NCBI GenBank assembly: GCA_016795065.1
Contig: JAEUIU010000049.1
Coordinates: forward strand, 1 to 64,000
Source of the DNA: Phycisphaerae bacterium
Lineage (GTDB): Bacteria; Planctomycetota; Phycisphaerae; Phycisphaerales; SM1A02
Length of the DNA: 64,000 nt
Direction: 5' to 3'
The notes beneath the pieces are model-generated. The model was not told where the DNA came from, searched no databases, and saw only the letters and a list, made by a program, of their open reading frames with translations. Positions 52,843-60,782 of the stretch are shown in pieces. The stretch's first letter is position 1. Each line of letters begins with the position of its first letter. A program made the translations under genes and the position numbers.

Positions 52843-53628
52843 ATGAGCGTCTCGTCACAGCCGACCGTACAGCCCATCCCTGCCCGCCCCACCGCTCTTG
52901 CGGTGCCACCGATGATCGAACGAAGCCTCGAAGACCGCATCCGCCGCGAATTCTTCGCTCGAGCTTCGAGCAATGCAACGCGCTACGGCGTCACGCCCGA
53001 CGATGTGCTGTCTCACCTTCGTGGCGCTCACCTGACGCTGACGCCGGGTCCTGCCCGCGTGTTGGCGTTCATGGACGACATCGTGCTCGCCGTTGCGTGC
53101 GTGCGCAACCACCCGCGGGCTTGGCACGATGCTTGGGGAAAGCATGAATCCGCGATGATTCGGGCCTGCCATGCCCGACTCGACCACGCGTCAGCAGTGG
53201 TCTTCACCCGTCGCTTCTGGGTGGACATGCACTTCATCAGCACCCACGGCGAGCCCGTTGAGGCCGACCCCAAAGGCGACGGCGATGAGCCCGCTTCAAC
53301 CATGCTCGCCCCGTGGCCGCTCCGCTTTTACGTCGGGGTCCGCCCGCTGCGAGTCTGGCTGAGCGACCGACTCCTAGCCCGGCTTGAGCATGAGATTGCC
53401 ACCGGCGCGATCGTCTCGACGGCTCGGAGCCATTCCAAGACGGACGGGGCCGGCCGGGTGAAGCCGATTGCCGAGCAGTCGCTGCACGAGTCGACCGAGG
53501 CGCTTTTGGGCCCCGGAACATCGAGCGGGGCCCATGCCCGCAAGAGTTGGATCAGTCCAACGGCCAGACGGCGCGCCACTCCCGTCGAGCCGGTCATCCG
53601 ACTCCGCTTGGTCGACGGCGGAACCTGA
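52843..53628 (+). CDS. Sigma-70 region-2-like orphan protein
   Basis: A 261-residue protein not clearly assignable. Residues about 20-185 show DRIRREFFARASSNATRYGVTPDDV, then DDIVLAVACVRNHPRAWHDAWGKHESAMIRACHARLDHASAVVFTRRFWVDMHF and LRFYVGVRPLRVWLSDRLLARL. This mirrors the helix order of sigma-factor region 2 (D-L-LA-AC...AW..., then the YxGxxxLxxWL segment), but a DNA-binding region 4 is not visible in the remaining 80 polar residues. It may be a regulatory remnant or an anti-/co-sigma-like protein. AGGAGG before the ATG at 52843 fixes the start over in-frame codons upstream. Confidence 0.5.
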   Translation: MSVSSQPTVQPIPARPTALAVPPMIERSLEDRIRREFFARASSNATRYGVTPDDVLSHLRGAHLTLTPGPARVLAFMDDIVLAVACVRNHPRAWHDAWGKHESAMIRACHARLDHASAVVFTRRFWVDMHFISTHGEPVEADPKGDGDEPASTMLAPWPLRFYVGVRPLRVWLSDRLLARLEHEIATGAIVSTARSHSKTDGAGRVKPIAEQSLHESTEALLGPGTSSGAHARKSWISPTARRRATPVEPVIRLRLVDGGT

Positions 53629-53781
53629 CCTGGTCCGGACGAGAGGGTCCTCTCAGCCGTCGGTTGCGCATAACCCGCAAGGAGCGGAAAGCAATCGGCC
53701 TTCCTCGCTTGACAGCGGCACGGTCTTCCGTACTCTGTACATCCCGCTTGGCTGACCGCTGAGCGGTGTCAACGCTCTTTG

Positions 53782-53854
53782 GGCAACTTAGCTCAGTTGG
53801 TAGAGCACCGCATTGAAAATGCGGGTGTCCGCGGTTCAAGTCCGCGAGTTGCCA
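53782..53854 (+). tRNA. tRNA-Phe(GAA)
   Basis: The acceptor GGCAACT (53782-53788) pairs with AGTTGCC (53847-53853), and the discriminator is A53854. The anticodon stem CCGCA/TGCGG encloses TTGAAAA with GAA at 53815-53817. The T arm CGCGG-TTCAAGT-CCGCG is regular. CCA is not encoded. Confidence 0.96.
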
Positions 53855-53857
53855 TGC

Positions 53858-53897
53858 GAAAACGGCCCGTCCGATTCAGGACGGGCCGTTTTCTTTT
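53858..53897 (+). terminator. Rho-independent terminator after tRNA-Phe
   Basis: GAAAACGGCCCGTCC (53858-53872) pairs over 15 bases with GGACGGGCCGTTTTC (53879-53893) around a GATTCA loop and is followed by TTTT. The A-rich left foot lets it serve the convergent minus-strand gene as well. Confidence 0.93.
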
Positions 53898-53920
53898 GCT
53901 TCGGTCGGGTCCCCTTCGGT

Positions 53921-54403
53921 TCAGGCCGCTTCGATGCTGCTGTCGAAGCCGCGCCGGATGATCTCCTCGTCCATTCCGATCATCGGGAAGCGCTTGGAGA
54001 GGTGGTTGGCCAGCTCTTCCGGCGAGACGAGCACGAAGAAGACCGGCGCTGCGATATGGGTTGTCGCAAAGCGCAGGGCCCGAGGGAGGGCCGGCACACA
54101 CGTGGCGACGATGAGTTGGTCGTCCTCATAGCGAAGCGGCGCACATCGGAATTGCCATGCCTGTCGCCGCGTGATGGTCTGCTCGGCGTCGAGATCGATC
54201 TCATCCAAGCGGGCCGCGACATCCGCGACCAACGAGGCGTACTGCTGGGCCCATGCCCCTTCGACGACCTTGGGATGTACCCCGAAGAGCCGCTCGCAGA
54301 CCGAGCCGAATGGCTCGCCACTGGCCACCTGTTCGGCCACGGCGCGATCCACCTGCTCTTGGCTCAGGACTCGGTTCTGGACCAGCAACTCACCGATCTT
54401 CAT
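53921..54403 (-). CDS. Stand-alone MshEN/GspE N-terminal domain protein
   Basis: A 160-residue protein without an ATPase domain. It starts MKIGELLVQNRVLSQEQVDRAVAEQ, followed 24 residues later by PFGSVCERLFGVHPKVVEGAWAQQY. These two blocks match the tandem motifs of MshEN/T2SSE-N domains, which in PilB and MshE relatives bind cyclic-di-GMP. The remaining 100 residues have the strand-rich second half of that domain (FRCAPLRYEDDQLIVATCVPA). The second motif is more degenerate than in PilB, so ligand binding is uncertain. ATG at 54403 is preferred (AAGG upstream) over GTG at 54412. It shares the terminator with tRNA-Phe. Confidence 0.72.
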   Translation of the reverse strand: MKIGELLVQNRVLSQEQVDRAVAEQVASGEPFGSVCERLFGVHPKVVEGAWAQQYASLVADVAARLDEIDLDAEQTITRRQAWQFRCAPLRYEDDQLIVATCVPALPRALRFATTHIAAPVFFVLVSPEELANHLSKRFPMIGMDEEIIRRGFDSSIEAA

Positions 54404-54585
54404 GACGATCACCCTTCATCAGCGGCCGGACTGGAATCTCGGACGGTACTCCGCTCGGCGCCCCGCACAGGACGCCAGCGCACGGGAAGTGCGACCGATG
54501 GATCATCGACCGGTCGTCGCCGAAGGGTTTGACTGCGACGCCAGGACCGATACGCCAGAGGAATTTCGGTTCCGACGGCGCAAGC

Positions 54586-55617
54586 GTGGCGGATAAACTC
54601 CGCATTGTGACGCGATCGCAGAGGCGTGCAGGAGGAACTGATCCAGATCAGGTCGACCAAGGCCCAAGGGGTTCGCGCCGAAGGAGCGAGGACGAACGCC
54701 CCGTCCTGTCCGAACTCCAACGTGTGCTGCGCGAGGGCCTGATCGAGCGCATCGCCGAGCGCGGTGACACCGTGCAGCATCGTGGTCTCAAGCGGCTCCT
54801 CGCCCTCATCGAGGGCGACGAAGGCCCTGAGCGTCAACGCAGCGCCGAGTGCGAAGCAGCCATCGGGCTACGGCTTCTCGCTCGCGGCGCGAAGATCCAC
54901 GTCGAGGTGCCGACCAAATCGGGCCATACCGCCGACTTCCTCGTGCATCTGGCCGACCGCTCCTTCGCCCTTCACGTCAAGCGCTGGACACCTCCGATCG
55001 AGCGCGAGACCGAAACCTTGCGGGTGCCCGCAACGCTGCGACATCTGGAGCGCGTCCGTCGCCCTTACCTCGTCGGAGTGCGCTGGCCCGGCGCCGGCCC
55101 CGCGTTCGCACGGTTCCTCAACGAGGGCACGCGGTTCCTTCATCAGGCAAGCGTTGGCGACGAATGGGTTTTCCGCGATGCCGACGACCAACCCACCGGC
55201 GGACTGCGCATCCTCGCTCCGTGGCCTGGCGACCGCGTGGTTCTGACGGTCGGTCTCGATGCCACCGCCGACGACGAAATCGCCCGCATCCATCGCCTTC
55301 TCCGCAAGGCATACCACCAATTCGTCAGCGACATGCCCAACGTCATCGCCTTGGTCGGCGGCACCAAGGCCAACGAGCGACTCATCGACACCGCCGTCTT
55401 CGGCAGTCACGTCGAACGCTGGGATCTCTTTCCGCCGCGTGGCCATCGCGTCGCGCACGGTCGAGGCGACGATGGATTCTGGTCGGGCGATCGATATGAC
55501 CAATCGCGATCCATCGCCTGGTTGACGTGGCAATCGACTCGCGGCTTGGGGAGCACTCGAGTCTGGTTCCGCTTCCGTCGCGACGCCGACGCGGACATCC
55601 GATCGCTTCTTCGTTAG
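54586..55617 (+). CDS. Hypothetical protein with possible PD-(D/E)XK-like core
   Basis: A 343-residue protein of unknown function. The middle reads ECEAAIGLRLLARGAKIHVEVPTKSGHTADFLVHLADRSFALHVKRW. A helix, a strand with ADF and a strand ending HVK recall the D-(E/H)xK active site of restriction-endonuclease-like folds, with histidine where glutamate is usual. The second half (DDEIARIHRLLRKAYHQFVSDMPNVIAL) is helical, followed by a strand and NERLIDTAVFG. Start choice is open (GTG at 54586 or 54607). The stop codon lies inside a 16-bp tandem repeat. I give no function. Confidence 0.45.
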   Translation: MADKLRIVTRSQRRAGGTDPDQVDQGPRGSRRRSEDERPVLSELQRVLREGLIERIAERGDTVQHRGLKRLLALIEGDEGPERQRSAECEAAIGLRLLARGAKIHVEVPTKSGHTADFLVHLADRSFALHVKRWTPPIERETETLRVPATLRHLERVRRPYLVGVRWPGAGPAFARFLNEGTRFLHQASVGDEWVFRDADDQPTGGLRILAPWPGDRVVLTVGLDATADDEIARIHRLLRKAYHQFVSDMPNVIALVGGTKANERLIDTAVFGSHVERWDLFPPRGHRVAHGRGDDGFWSGDRYDQSRSIAWLTWQSTRGLGSTRVWFRFRRDADADIRSLLR

Positions 55618-55677
55618 ATCGTGTGGGAGTTAGATCGTGTGGGGGCTAGATCGTGTGGGACCTGAATCGTGCGCGAC
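55614..55677 (+). repeat. Four tandem 16-bp units
   Basis: TTAGATCGTGTGGGAG (55614), TTAGATCGTGTGGGGG (55630) and CTAGATCGTGTGGGAC (55646) are followed by a decayed fourth unit at 55662. Each of the first three contains TAG, and the first supplies the stop codon of the preceding gene. The rest of the gap to 55828 has no gene. Confidence 0.85.
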
Positions 55678-55828
55678 CCGTGAGCGGCCATTCATGATGC
55701 GTCGCTTACGGCGAAACTCGCGTTTGGCCTCCGTCGGACGTGGAAGTCCACGCGTACTCTGAGGTGCGTCGTCCATTGGAGACGACTCCTGTCGGTCATG
55801 GAGACCGAGGATGTGAGAGGTGTCCAGG

Positions 55829-56941
55829 ATGGATGTGCTCGTGCTCGAACGTCCGCTCTCCCAATGGGCGGTCGCAATGGTGGCGGGTCTGGCGGTGGCG
55901 CTTGCCATGAGCGTCTTGCACTCGTGGCTCGCCAAGCACCTGGTCCTGAGCCAACCGACCGGTTCCGTGCGATCGCTCCTAGCCCGCCTGAGTGCACGAT
56001 GGCTGCGCCTCACAACGGCAGCCGTCGCCGTCAGCGCCGCGGTGATGCTGCTCAATCCTTCTCAGCACGTTCTCTCGCTCGTGCGGGGCCTGCTGGTGGT
56101 GGTGGCCGCGATCCAGGCGTCCTTCCTCCTTCCCACGGTGGTCGATTGGCTGCTGCATCGACTCTTCGTTCGAACCACGGGTCCCGACCCGGCCGTCGCC
56201 GCACCGCCAAGCAACGCAGAGTCGACATCGGTGGCGAGCACGCTCACCGGCCTGCGCTGGCTCATTCTTCTCGTCGCCTACTCGGTCTTGATGCTCTTGG
56301 CTCTTCAGAACCTGGGTGTCAACGTGACGGCCGTCGTCGCCAGTCTGGGAGTCGGCGGAATTGCCGTCGCACTCGCCGTCCAGAACATCCTGGGTGACCT
56401 CTTTGCGTCCCTCACCATCACGCTCGATCGCCCGTTTCTTCGCGGTGACTTCATCGTCGTCGGCAACGAGATGGGTGTCGTCGAACACGTCGGGCTGAAG
56501 ACCACGCGGGTCCGCAGTCTGTCGGGAGAGGAACTGGTCTTCGGGAACGCCGACCTCCTGCAGAGCCGCATTCGCAACTACAAGCGAATGGCGGAACGCC
56601 GCGTCGTCTTTCAGGTGAGCGTGCCGCACACCACCGGAACAGAGGACCTCGTCGCGATCCCCGGCATGATTCAGGCGGCCGTGGCCTCCCGTCCGGAGCT
56701 CCGATTCGATCGCAGTCACCTCGCGGCCTTCGGAGAGTCCGCCCTGCAATTCGAGACCGTCTACATCATCGGTTCGGCCGACTACAACAAGCACATGGAT
56801 GCGTTGCAGGCCGTCCATCTGGCGATCCTCCGCGACTTTCGAGCGCGGGGTATCGCCTTGGCGATTCCCGCCCAGACGATTCACGTCGCGCCGGCGGAGG
56901 AGTCGCCTGACGGCAAGGCATCGCGCGGCGTCGGCGCCTGA
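55829..56941 (+). CDS. MscS-family mechanosensitive channel
   Basis: A 370-residue inner-membrane channel that opens under membrane tension to relieve osmotic pressure. About five transmembrane helices occur, the last being the pore-lining type VVASLGVGGIAVALAVQNILGDLFASLTI (about 172-200), rich in Gly/Ala. The beta domain (RPFLRGDFIVVGNEMGVVEHVGLKTTRVRSLSGEELVFGNADLL) and the alpha/beta C-terminal domain follow. ATG at 55829 has GAGAGG eight bases before it and is preferred over GTG at 55820. The 3' end overlaps the convergent zinc-ribbon gene by 61 bases. Confidence 0.92.
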   Translation: MDVLVLERPLSQWAVAMVAGLAVALAMSVLHSWLAKHLVLSQPTGSVRSLLARLSARWLRLTTAAVAVSAAVMLLNPSQHVLSLVRGLLVVVAAIQASFLLPTVVDWLLHRLFVRTTGPDPAVAAPPSNAESTSVASTLTGLRWLILLVAYSVLMLLALQNLGVNVTAVVASLGVGGIAVALAVQNILGDLFASLTITLDRPFLRGDFIVVGNEMGVVEHVGLKTTRVRSLSGEELVFGNADLLQSRIRNYKRMAERRVVFQVSVPHTTGTEDLVAIPGMIQAAVASRPELRFDRSHLAAFGESALQFETVYIIGSADYNKHMDALQAVHLAILRDFRARGIALAIPAQTIHVAPAEESPDGKASRGVGA

Positions 56942-57510
56942 AGCGATGCCTCGAAGTCCTTCTTCGAAAGGGCCTCCACCTCGTCGAATGTCGCCGTCTT
57001 GAGCCACTCGGTCAGCGGGAAGAACTCCTCGTCGGGAAGGGCCGCCAGCGACTTCTGGAACCGACGGTCAAAGACCAGTCGGATCGGGGTGCCGTGCAGG
57101 TTCCGTTGGGAAAACAGCCTGAACTCGGAGCCGCTCTCGAACACCCAGCGATGTACCACCGGCCGACTCGCTGCCACGAGCCGCTTCTCAATCGGACCGG
57201 ACGCCTGAGCCATCGTCGTTGGCTCGCCCCAGAGCCATTGGGACTCGAGTCGGAAACTGCCGGTGTTGGCGCAGGAGTACCCGCGAACCGTGCGATAGGG
57301 AACGATGCTCCCAAACACCAGCAGGGCGATCACGAGCGCCCCCACTGGGATGAGTGCGATGGTGACGCGGCGGCGCCGGCGGCGAATGGCCTGGTACGCC
57401 ACGCGGGTCGTCACACCACATTCAGGACACCGCTCCGCCGACGGGAGGCCACTCCGGTCGTAGCCGCATTGAAGACAACGCTGCCACCCGGCGTGGCTGC
57501 CGCTGGTCAT
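56881..57510 (-). CDS. Zinc-ribbon membrane-anchored hypothetical protein
   Basis: A 209-residue protein: an N-terminal cytosolic zinc ribbon (CLQCGYDRSGLPSAERCPECG, residues 12-32), a basic run (RRRRRR), one transmembrane helix (about 49-70) and a roughly 135-residue extracytoplasmic domain of unknown fold. This ribbon-plus-helix design is very common in planctomycetes. Its start overlaps the hflX stop (ATGA at 57507-57510), so it is translated with hflX. Its last 61 bases overlap the end of the mscS gene in antisense. The extracytoplasmic part has no recognisable catalytic residues. Confidence 0.7.
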   Translation of the reverse strand: MTSGSHAGWQRCLQCGYDRSGLPSAERCPECGVTTRVAYQAIRRRRRRVTIALIPVGALVIALLVFGSIVPYRTVRGYSCANTGSFRLESQWLWGEPTTMAQASGPIEKRLVAASRPVVHRWVFESGSEFRLFSQRNLHGTPIRLVFDRRFQKSLAALPDEEFFPLTEWLKTATFDEVEALSKKDFEASLQAPTPRDALPSGDSSAGAT

Positions 57511-59024
57511 GACTCCTGCAGCCCCGCCGGCAAGTCGGGCATCTCGCCCGCGAACCGTTCGTGCGGCGGCACCCGTCGCGCAGCCGGCTCCGATTTCGCA
57601 TCGAAGAGTTCACGGATCGCCGCCCCGGGCAACAGACCGTCGATGCGCAGGCCGGGCGCCGCGGCAAGCTGTTCGGCCTGCCGTCGCCCGAGTCGCACGC
57701 GGTACTCGACCTGATCGGCCTCGTAGGCACGGGCCAGGACGTCGATGCGCTTCTCGATGAAGTCGATGGCCTTTCCCTGCCCCATCGGGATCGACAGGGT
57801 GCATTCCTTCAGTTCGCCGAGCATGAAACCCAGAACACGCTGGCGCAGTTCCTCCAGTCCGTCGCCTGCGCGGGCGCTGACCAGGAGCGCGTCCTCCTCT
57901 TCGGCAAGCCACTCTTCGGGAGAACGCATGACCTCCTGCTCTTCGCGGGGCAGGTCGCGAAAGCGGTCCACCTTGTTGAGGAGGAGAAGCCGCGGTTGCG
58001 TCGTGGCCCCGATCTCATCGAGGACATTCCGCACCACGGCGAGCTGACGCGGCGCCTGCGGGTCGGCGACGTCCAGGACAATCAGCAGCACATGCGAGTA
58101 GATCGCGTCTTCAAGCGTCGAGCGAAAGCTCGCCACCAGGTGGTGCGGCAGGTCGCGGATGAAGCCGACGGTATCGCTCAGGAGGGCGTAGTTGGAACCG
58201 TTCTCACCGGCCGCGGTGCCGAGATTCCAACGCTCGACGCGGGTGAGGAGGGTCGCGAAGAGCTGGTCGTTGGCGAAGGCCCCGCCAGCGGTCAGGGCGT
58301 TGAAGATCGAGCTCTTGCCGGCGTTGGTGTAGCCAACGAGACCGGCGGTGAAGTGCTGGTCGCGCCTCTCCTGCACCTCGCGGGTCTTCCTCGCCTGCAC
58401 TTCGGCCAGTTCGCCCTGAAGTCGCAGCAGCCGCTTCTGCACCAAGCGGCGGTCGATCTCAAGCTGCTGCTCGCCGGGTCCGCGCGTGCCGACGCCGACC
58501 GGTGCGCCGCCGGTCACCTGCCCGAGGTGACCCCACATCGCCCGCAGCCGCGGGGCGGTGTACTCAAGCTGGGCGATCTCGACCTGCAGCTGGGCCTGAC
58601 GGGTGCTGGCCCGATTGGCGAAGATGTCCAAGATCAGCTCGCTGCGGTCGATGATCTTCGCCCCCGCCTTCTGTCCGGTCAGTTCCTTCTCCAACTCCTG
58701 AATCTGGCTGGGGGCGAGCTCATTGTCAAAGATGACCAGCGTCGCCTGCAGTTCCTTCACCATGTGGGCAAGTTCGTCGACTTTGCCCTTCCCAAGGTAG
58801 GTCTTGCCGCGAGGCTTCTCGCGGTTCTGGATGAGCTCCCCCTTGACGCGAACGCCGGCGCTTTCGGCCAGGGCCCGAAGCTCCGCCAAGGGGTCCTCGG
58901 CGAAGGCCGTCACCGAGCCGGGATGGTCTGACAGCGCTGACGACCGCGCCTGGGGAAGCCGAACGGCCACGAGAATGGCCACGTCCGACCTCAAATTCAT
59001 GTCTTCGCGCGGATTGATGTTCAT
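57507..59024 (-). CDS. hflX: Ribosome-associated GTPase HflX
   Basis: HflX splits stalled or hibernating ribosomes under stress (505 residues). The N-terminal glycine-rich domain includes RGKTYLGKGKVDEL (about 72-85) and the RGPGEQQLEIDRR block. The GTPase domain has G1 GYTNAGKS (231-238), G3 DTVGFIRDLPHHLVASFRSTLEDA and G4 NKVD. A longer than usual C-terminal extension follows (about 430-505). The frame starts upstream at 59075, but GAGGT precedes the ATG at 59024. The ctp protease gene starts divergently 75 bases away, so both promoters share that short gap. Confidence 0.94.
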   Translation of the reverse strand: MNINPREDMNLRSDVAILVAVRLPQARSSALSDHPGSVTAFAEDPLAELRALAESAGVRVKGELIQNREKPRGKTYLGKGKVDELAHMVKELQATLVIFDNELAPSQIQELEKELTGQKAGAKIIDRSELILDIFANRASTRQAQLQVEIAQLEYTAPRLRAMWGHLGQVTGGAPVGVGTRGPGEQQLEIDRRLVQKRLLRLQGELAEVQARKTREVQERRDQHFTAGLVGYTNAGKSSIFNALTAGGAFANDQLFATLLTRVERWNLGTAAGENGSNYALLSDTVGFIRDLPHHLVASFRSTLEDAIYSHVLLIVLDVADPQAPRQLAVVRNVLDEIGATTQPRLLLLNKVDRFRDLPREEQEVMRSPEEWLAEEEDALLVSARAGDGLEELRQRVLGFMLGELKECTLSIPMGQGKAIDFIEKRIDVLARAYEADQVEYRVRLGRRQAEQLAAAPGLRIDGLLPGAAIRELFDAKSEPAARRVPPHERFAGEMPDLPAGLQES

Positions 59025-59099
59025 AGAGACCTCGAACCGAGTGGAGGCTCCATTGTAGAAAGTAGAATCGTCCACTCTCCCAACTCTCGCGAGAACACC

Positions 59100-60782
59100 A
59101 TGACTTTCCCTTCCGTGCCGCTGAACGCGACGTCGCTTCGTCGCGAGCGAGTCCGTCGTCGGCTCCTCGTCGCGGCCGCCCTCCTCGCCGCGTCCGTTCC
59201 GCTCTCCCTCGATTCCCTCATTTTGGAATCGGCCTCAGCCCAGACGCCTCCCCCGCCCACGTCGGCGCCAGACGCGACGGCGTCCTACAACTGGTTCGAT
59301 CCGATCATCGAGACGCGACTCCTACTCGCCGCCGCCTATGTCGACGGCACCGATGACGAGGCCATGCAGGAAGCCGCCCTCGGGGCGATGGTGGCGTCGA
59401 TCGGCGACCCCTACACGGTCTATGTGCCGCCCCAGAGCGAACGCGAATTCAACAAGGAGTTGCGCGGCACCTACGTCGGCATTGGGGCCGAGATCGACAT
59501 CCACGAGAACTACCTGCGGATCGTCACGCCGTTGGATGACTCCCCCGCCCAGCATGCCGGCGTGATGGCGGGCGATCTGGTCCTGGCAATCGGCAGCGAA
59601 AGCACCTTGGGCAAGAGCGCCGACGATTGCATGGATCTTCTGTTGGGCGAGGAGGGGACGCCGGTGACCATCACCGTGCGCCATGCTGACGGCCGCGAGC
59701 AAGACCTCACCATCACGCGGGCTCGCATCCAGGCCCAGACGGTGAAGGGCTTCCGACGCACCTCGCATGGTTGGGAGCACATGATTGATCCAGCCAACGG
59801 CATCGCCTATCTGCGTCTCACCCAGTTCACCGAGACGAGCCCCGAAGCGGTGCGCGATGCGGTCAACGCGGTGAAGGGAAAGGGGGCGAAGGGTCTCGTG
59901 ATCGACCTTCGCTTCAACGGCGGCGGCGTCCTCGGTGCGGCGATTCAAATTGCCGATCTCTTCCTCGACAAGGGCTCGATCGTGAGCCTTCGCAACCGTG
60001 ACGGCCAAGGCCGGGCGTGGAGCGCGGCGGCCCAACCGAGCGATATCGACTTGCCGCTGGTGGTGCTGATCAACGAGGGCAGCGCGTCGGCTAGCGAGAT
60101 CCTCTCTGGGGCGCTTCAGGACAACGCCCGGGCCAAGATCCTCGGCACCCGCAGCTTCGGCAAAGGGTCCGTCCAAGACGTGCGCGAACTGCCCGGCAAC
60201 CACGGGGCGATCAAGCTCACGACCGCCCGCTATTACTTGCCCAGCGGGCGCAACATCACCCGTTCGACGAAGCCCGAGGACGCGGACAAGCCCTGGGGCG
60301 TCGATCCCGATTCCGGCTTTCACGTTCCCATGACCGACGACCAGGAGCGGGCGATGTTCATTGCCCGTCGGGCGTGGGAGATTCCTGACGGCATGCCGGC
60401 TGAGCCGAGCAAATGGTCCGATCCGGCCTGGGTAGCCGCAGCTCCCGGCGAGAAGAACGCCGAGGGACTGGGCGACCTTCAACTGGCAGCCGCGATGACG
60501 GCCTTGCGCGGGATGCTTGCGGAAGGCCAGTGGCCGCGCGTCGGCGATGATCCCGGCGCGCAGGCGACGGTGAGCGACGAGTTGCAGCGGGCCCGTAGTT
60601 ACCGCGAACGACTCATTCGCGAACTCGAGGCGACCGACAAGCGAATCGCCGAGTTGGCCAGCGACGAGACGCCGCCACTCCACACGGTTCCGAAGTCGTT
60701 GGGCGAAACGCAACCGCCTGCCACCACGGTTCCCGAGAAGCCGACGTCGCCCCCCCCGCCTCGTCCTGAGTACGAGAAGTGA
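59100..60782 (+). CDS. S41 C-terminal processing protease with PDZ domain
   Basis: A 560-residue exported serine protease of the CtpA/Prc family. A signal or anchor segment (about 19-47) is followed by a helical region with SIGDPYTVYVPP, a PDZ domain (about 125-210, GTYVGIGAEIDIHENYLRIV) and the S41 core. The catalytic serine is S330 in NEGSASASEIL and the lysine is K355 in SFGKGSVQ, 25 residues apart as in characterised family members. The C-terminal 150 residues add a helical stretch and a proline-rich tail. tsaD starts inside its stop codon. Confidence 0.92.
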   Translation: MTFPSVPLNATSLRRERVRRRLLVAAALLAASVPLSLDSLILESASAQTPPPPTSAPDATASYNWFDPIIETRLLLAAAYVDGTDDEAMQEAALGAMVASIGDPYTVYVPPQSEREFNKELRGTYVGIGAEIDIHENYLRIVTPLDDSPAQHAGVMAGDLVLAIGSESTLGKSADDCMDLLLGEEGTPVTITVRHADGREQDLTITRARIQAQTVKGFRRTSHGWEHMIDPANGIAYLRLTQFTETSPEAVRDAVNAVKGKGAKGLVIDLRFNGGGVLGAAIQIADLFLDKGSIVSLRNRDGQGRAWSAAAQPSDIDLPLVVLINEGSASASEILSGALQDNARAKILGTRSFGKGSVQDVRELPGNHGAIKLTTARYYLPSGRNITRSTKPEDADKPWGVDPDSGFHVPMTDDQERAMFIARRAWEIPDGMPAEPSKWSDPAWVAAAPGEKNAEGLGDLQLAAAMTALRGMLAEGQWPRVGDDPGAQATVSDELQRARSYRERLIRELEATDKRIAELASDETPPLHTVPKSLGETQPPATTVPEKPTSPPPPRPEYEK

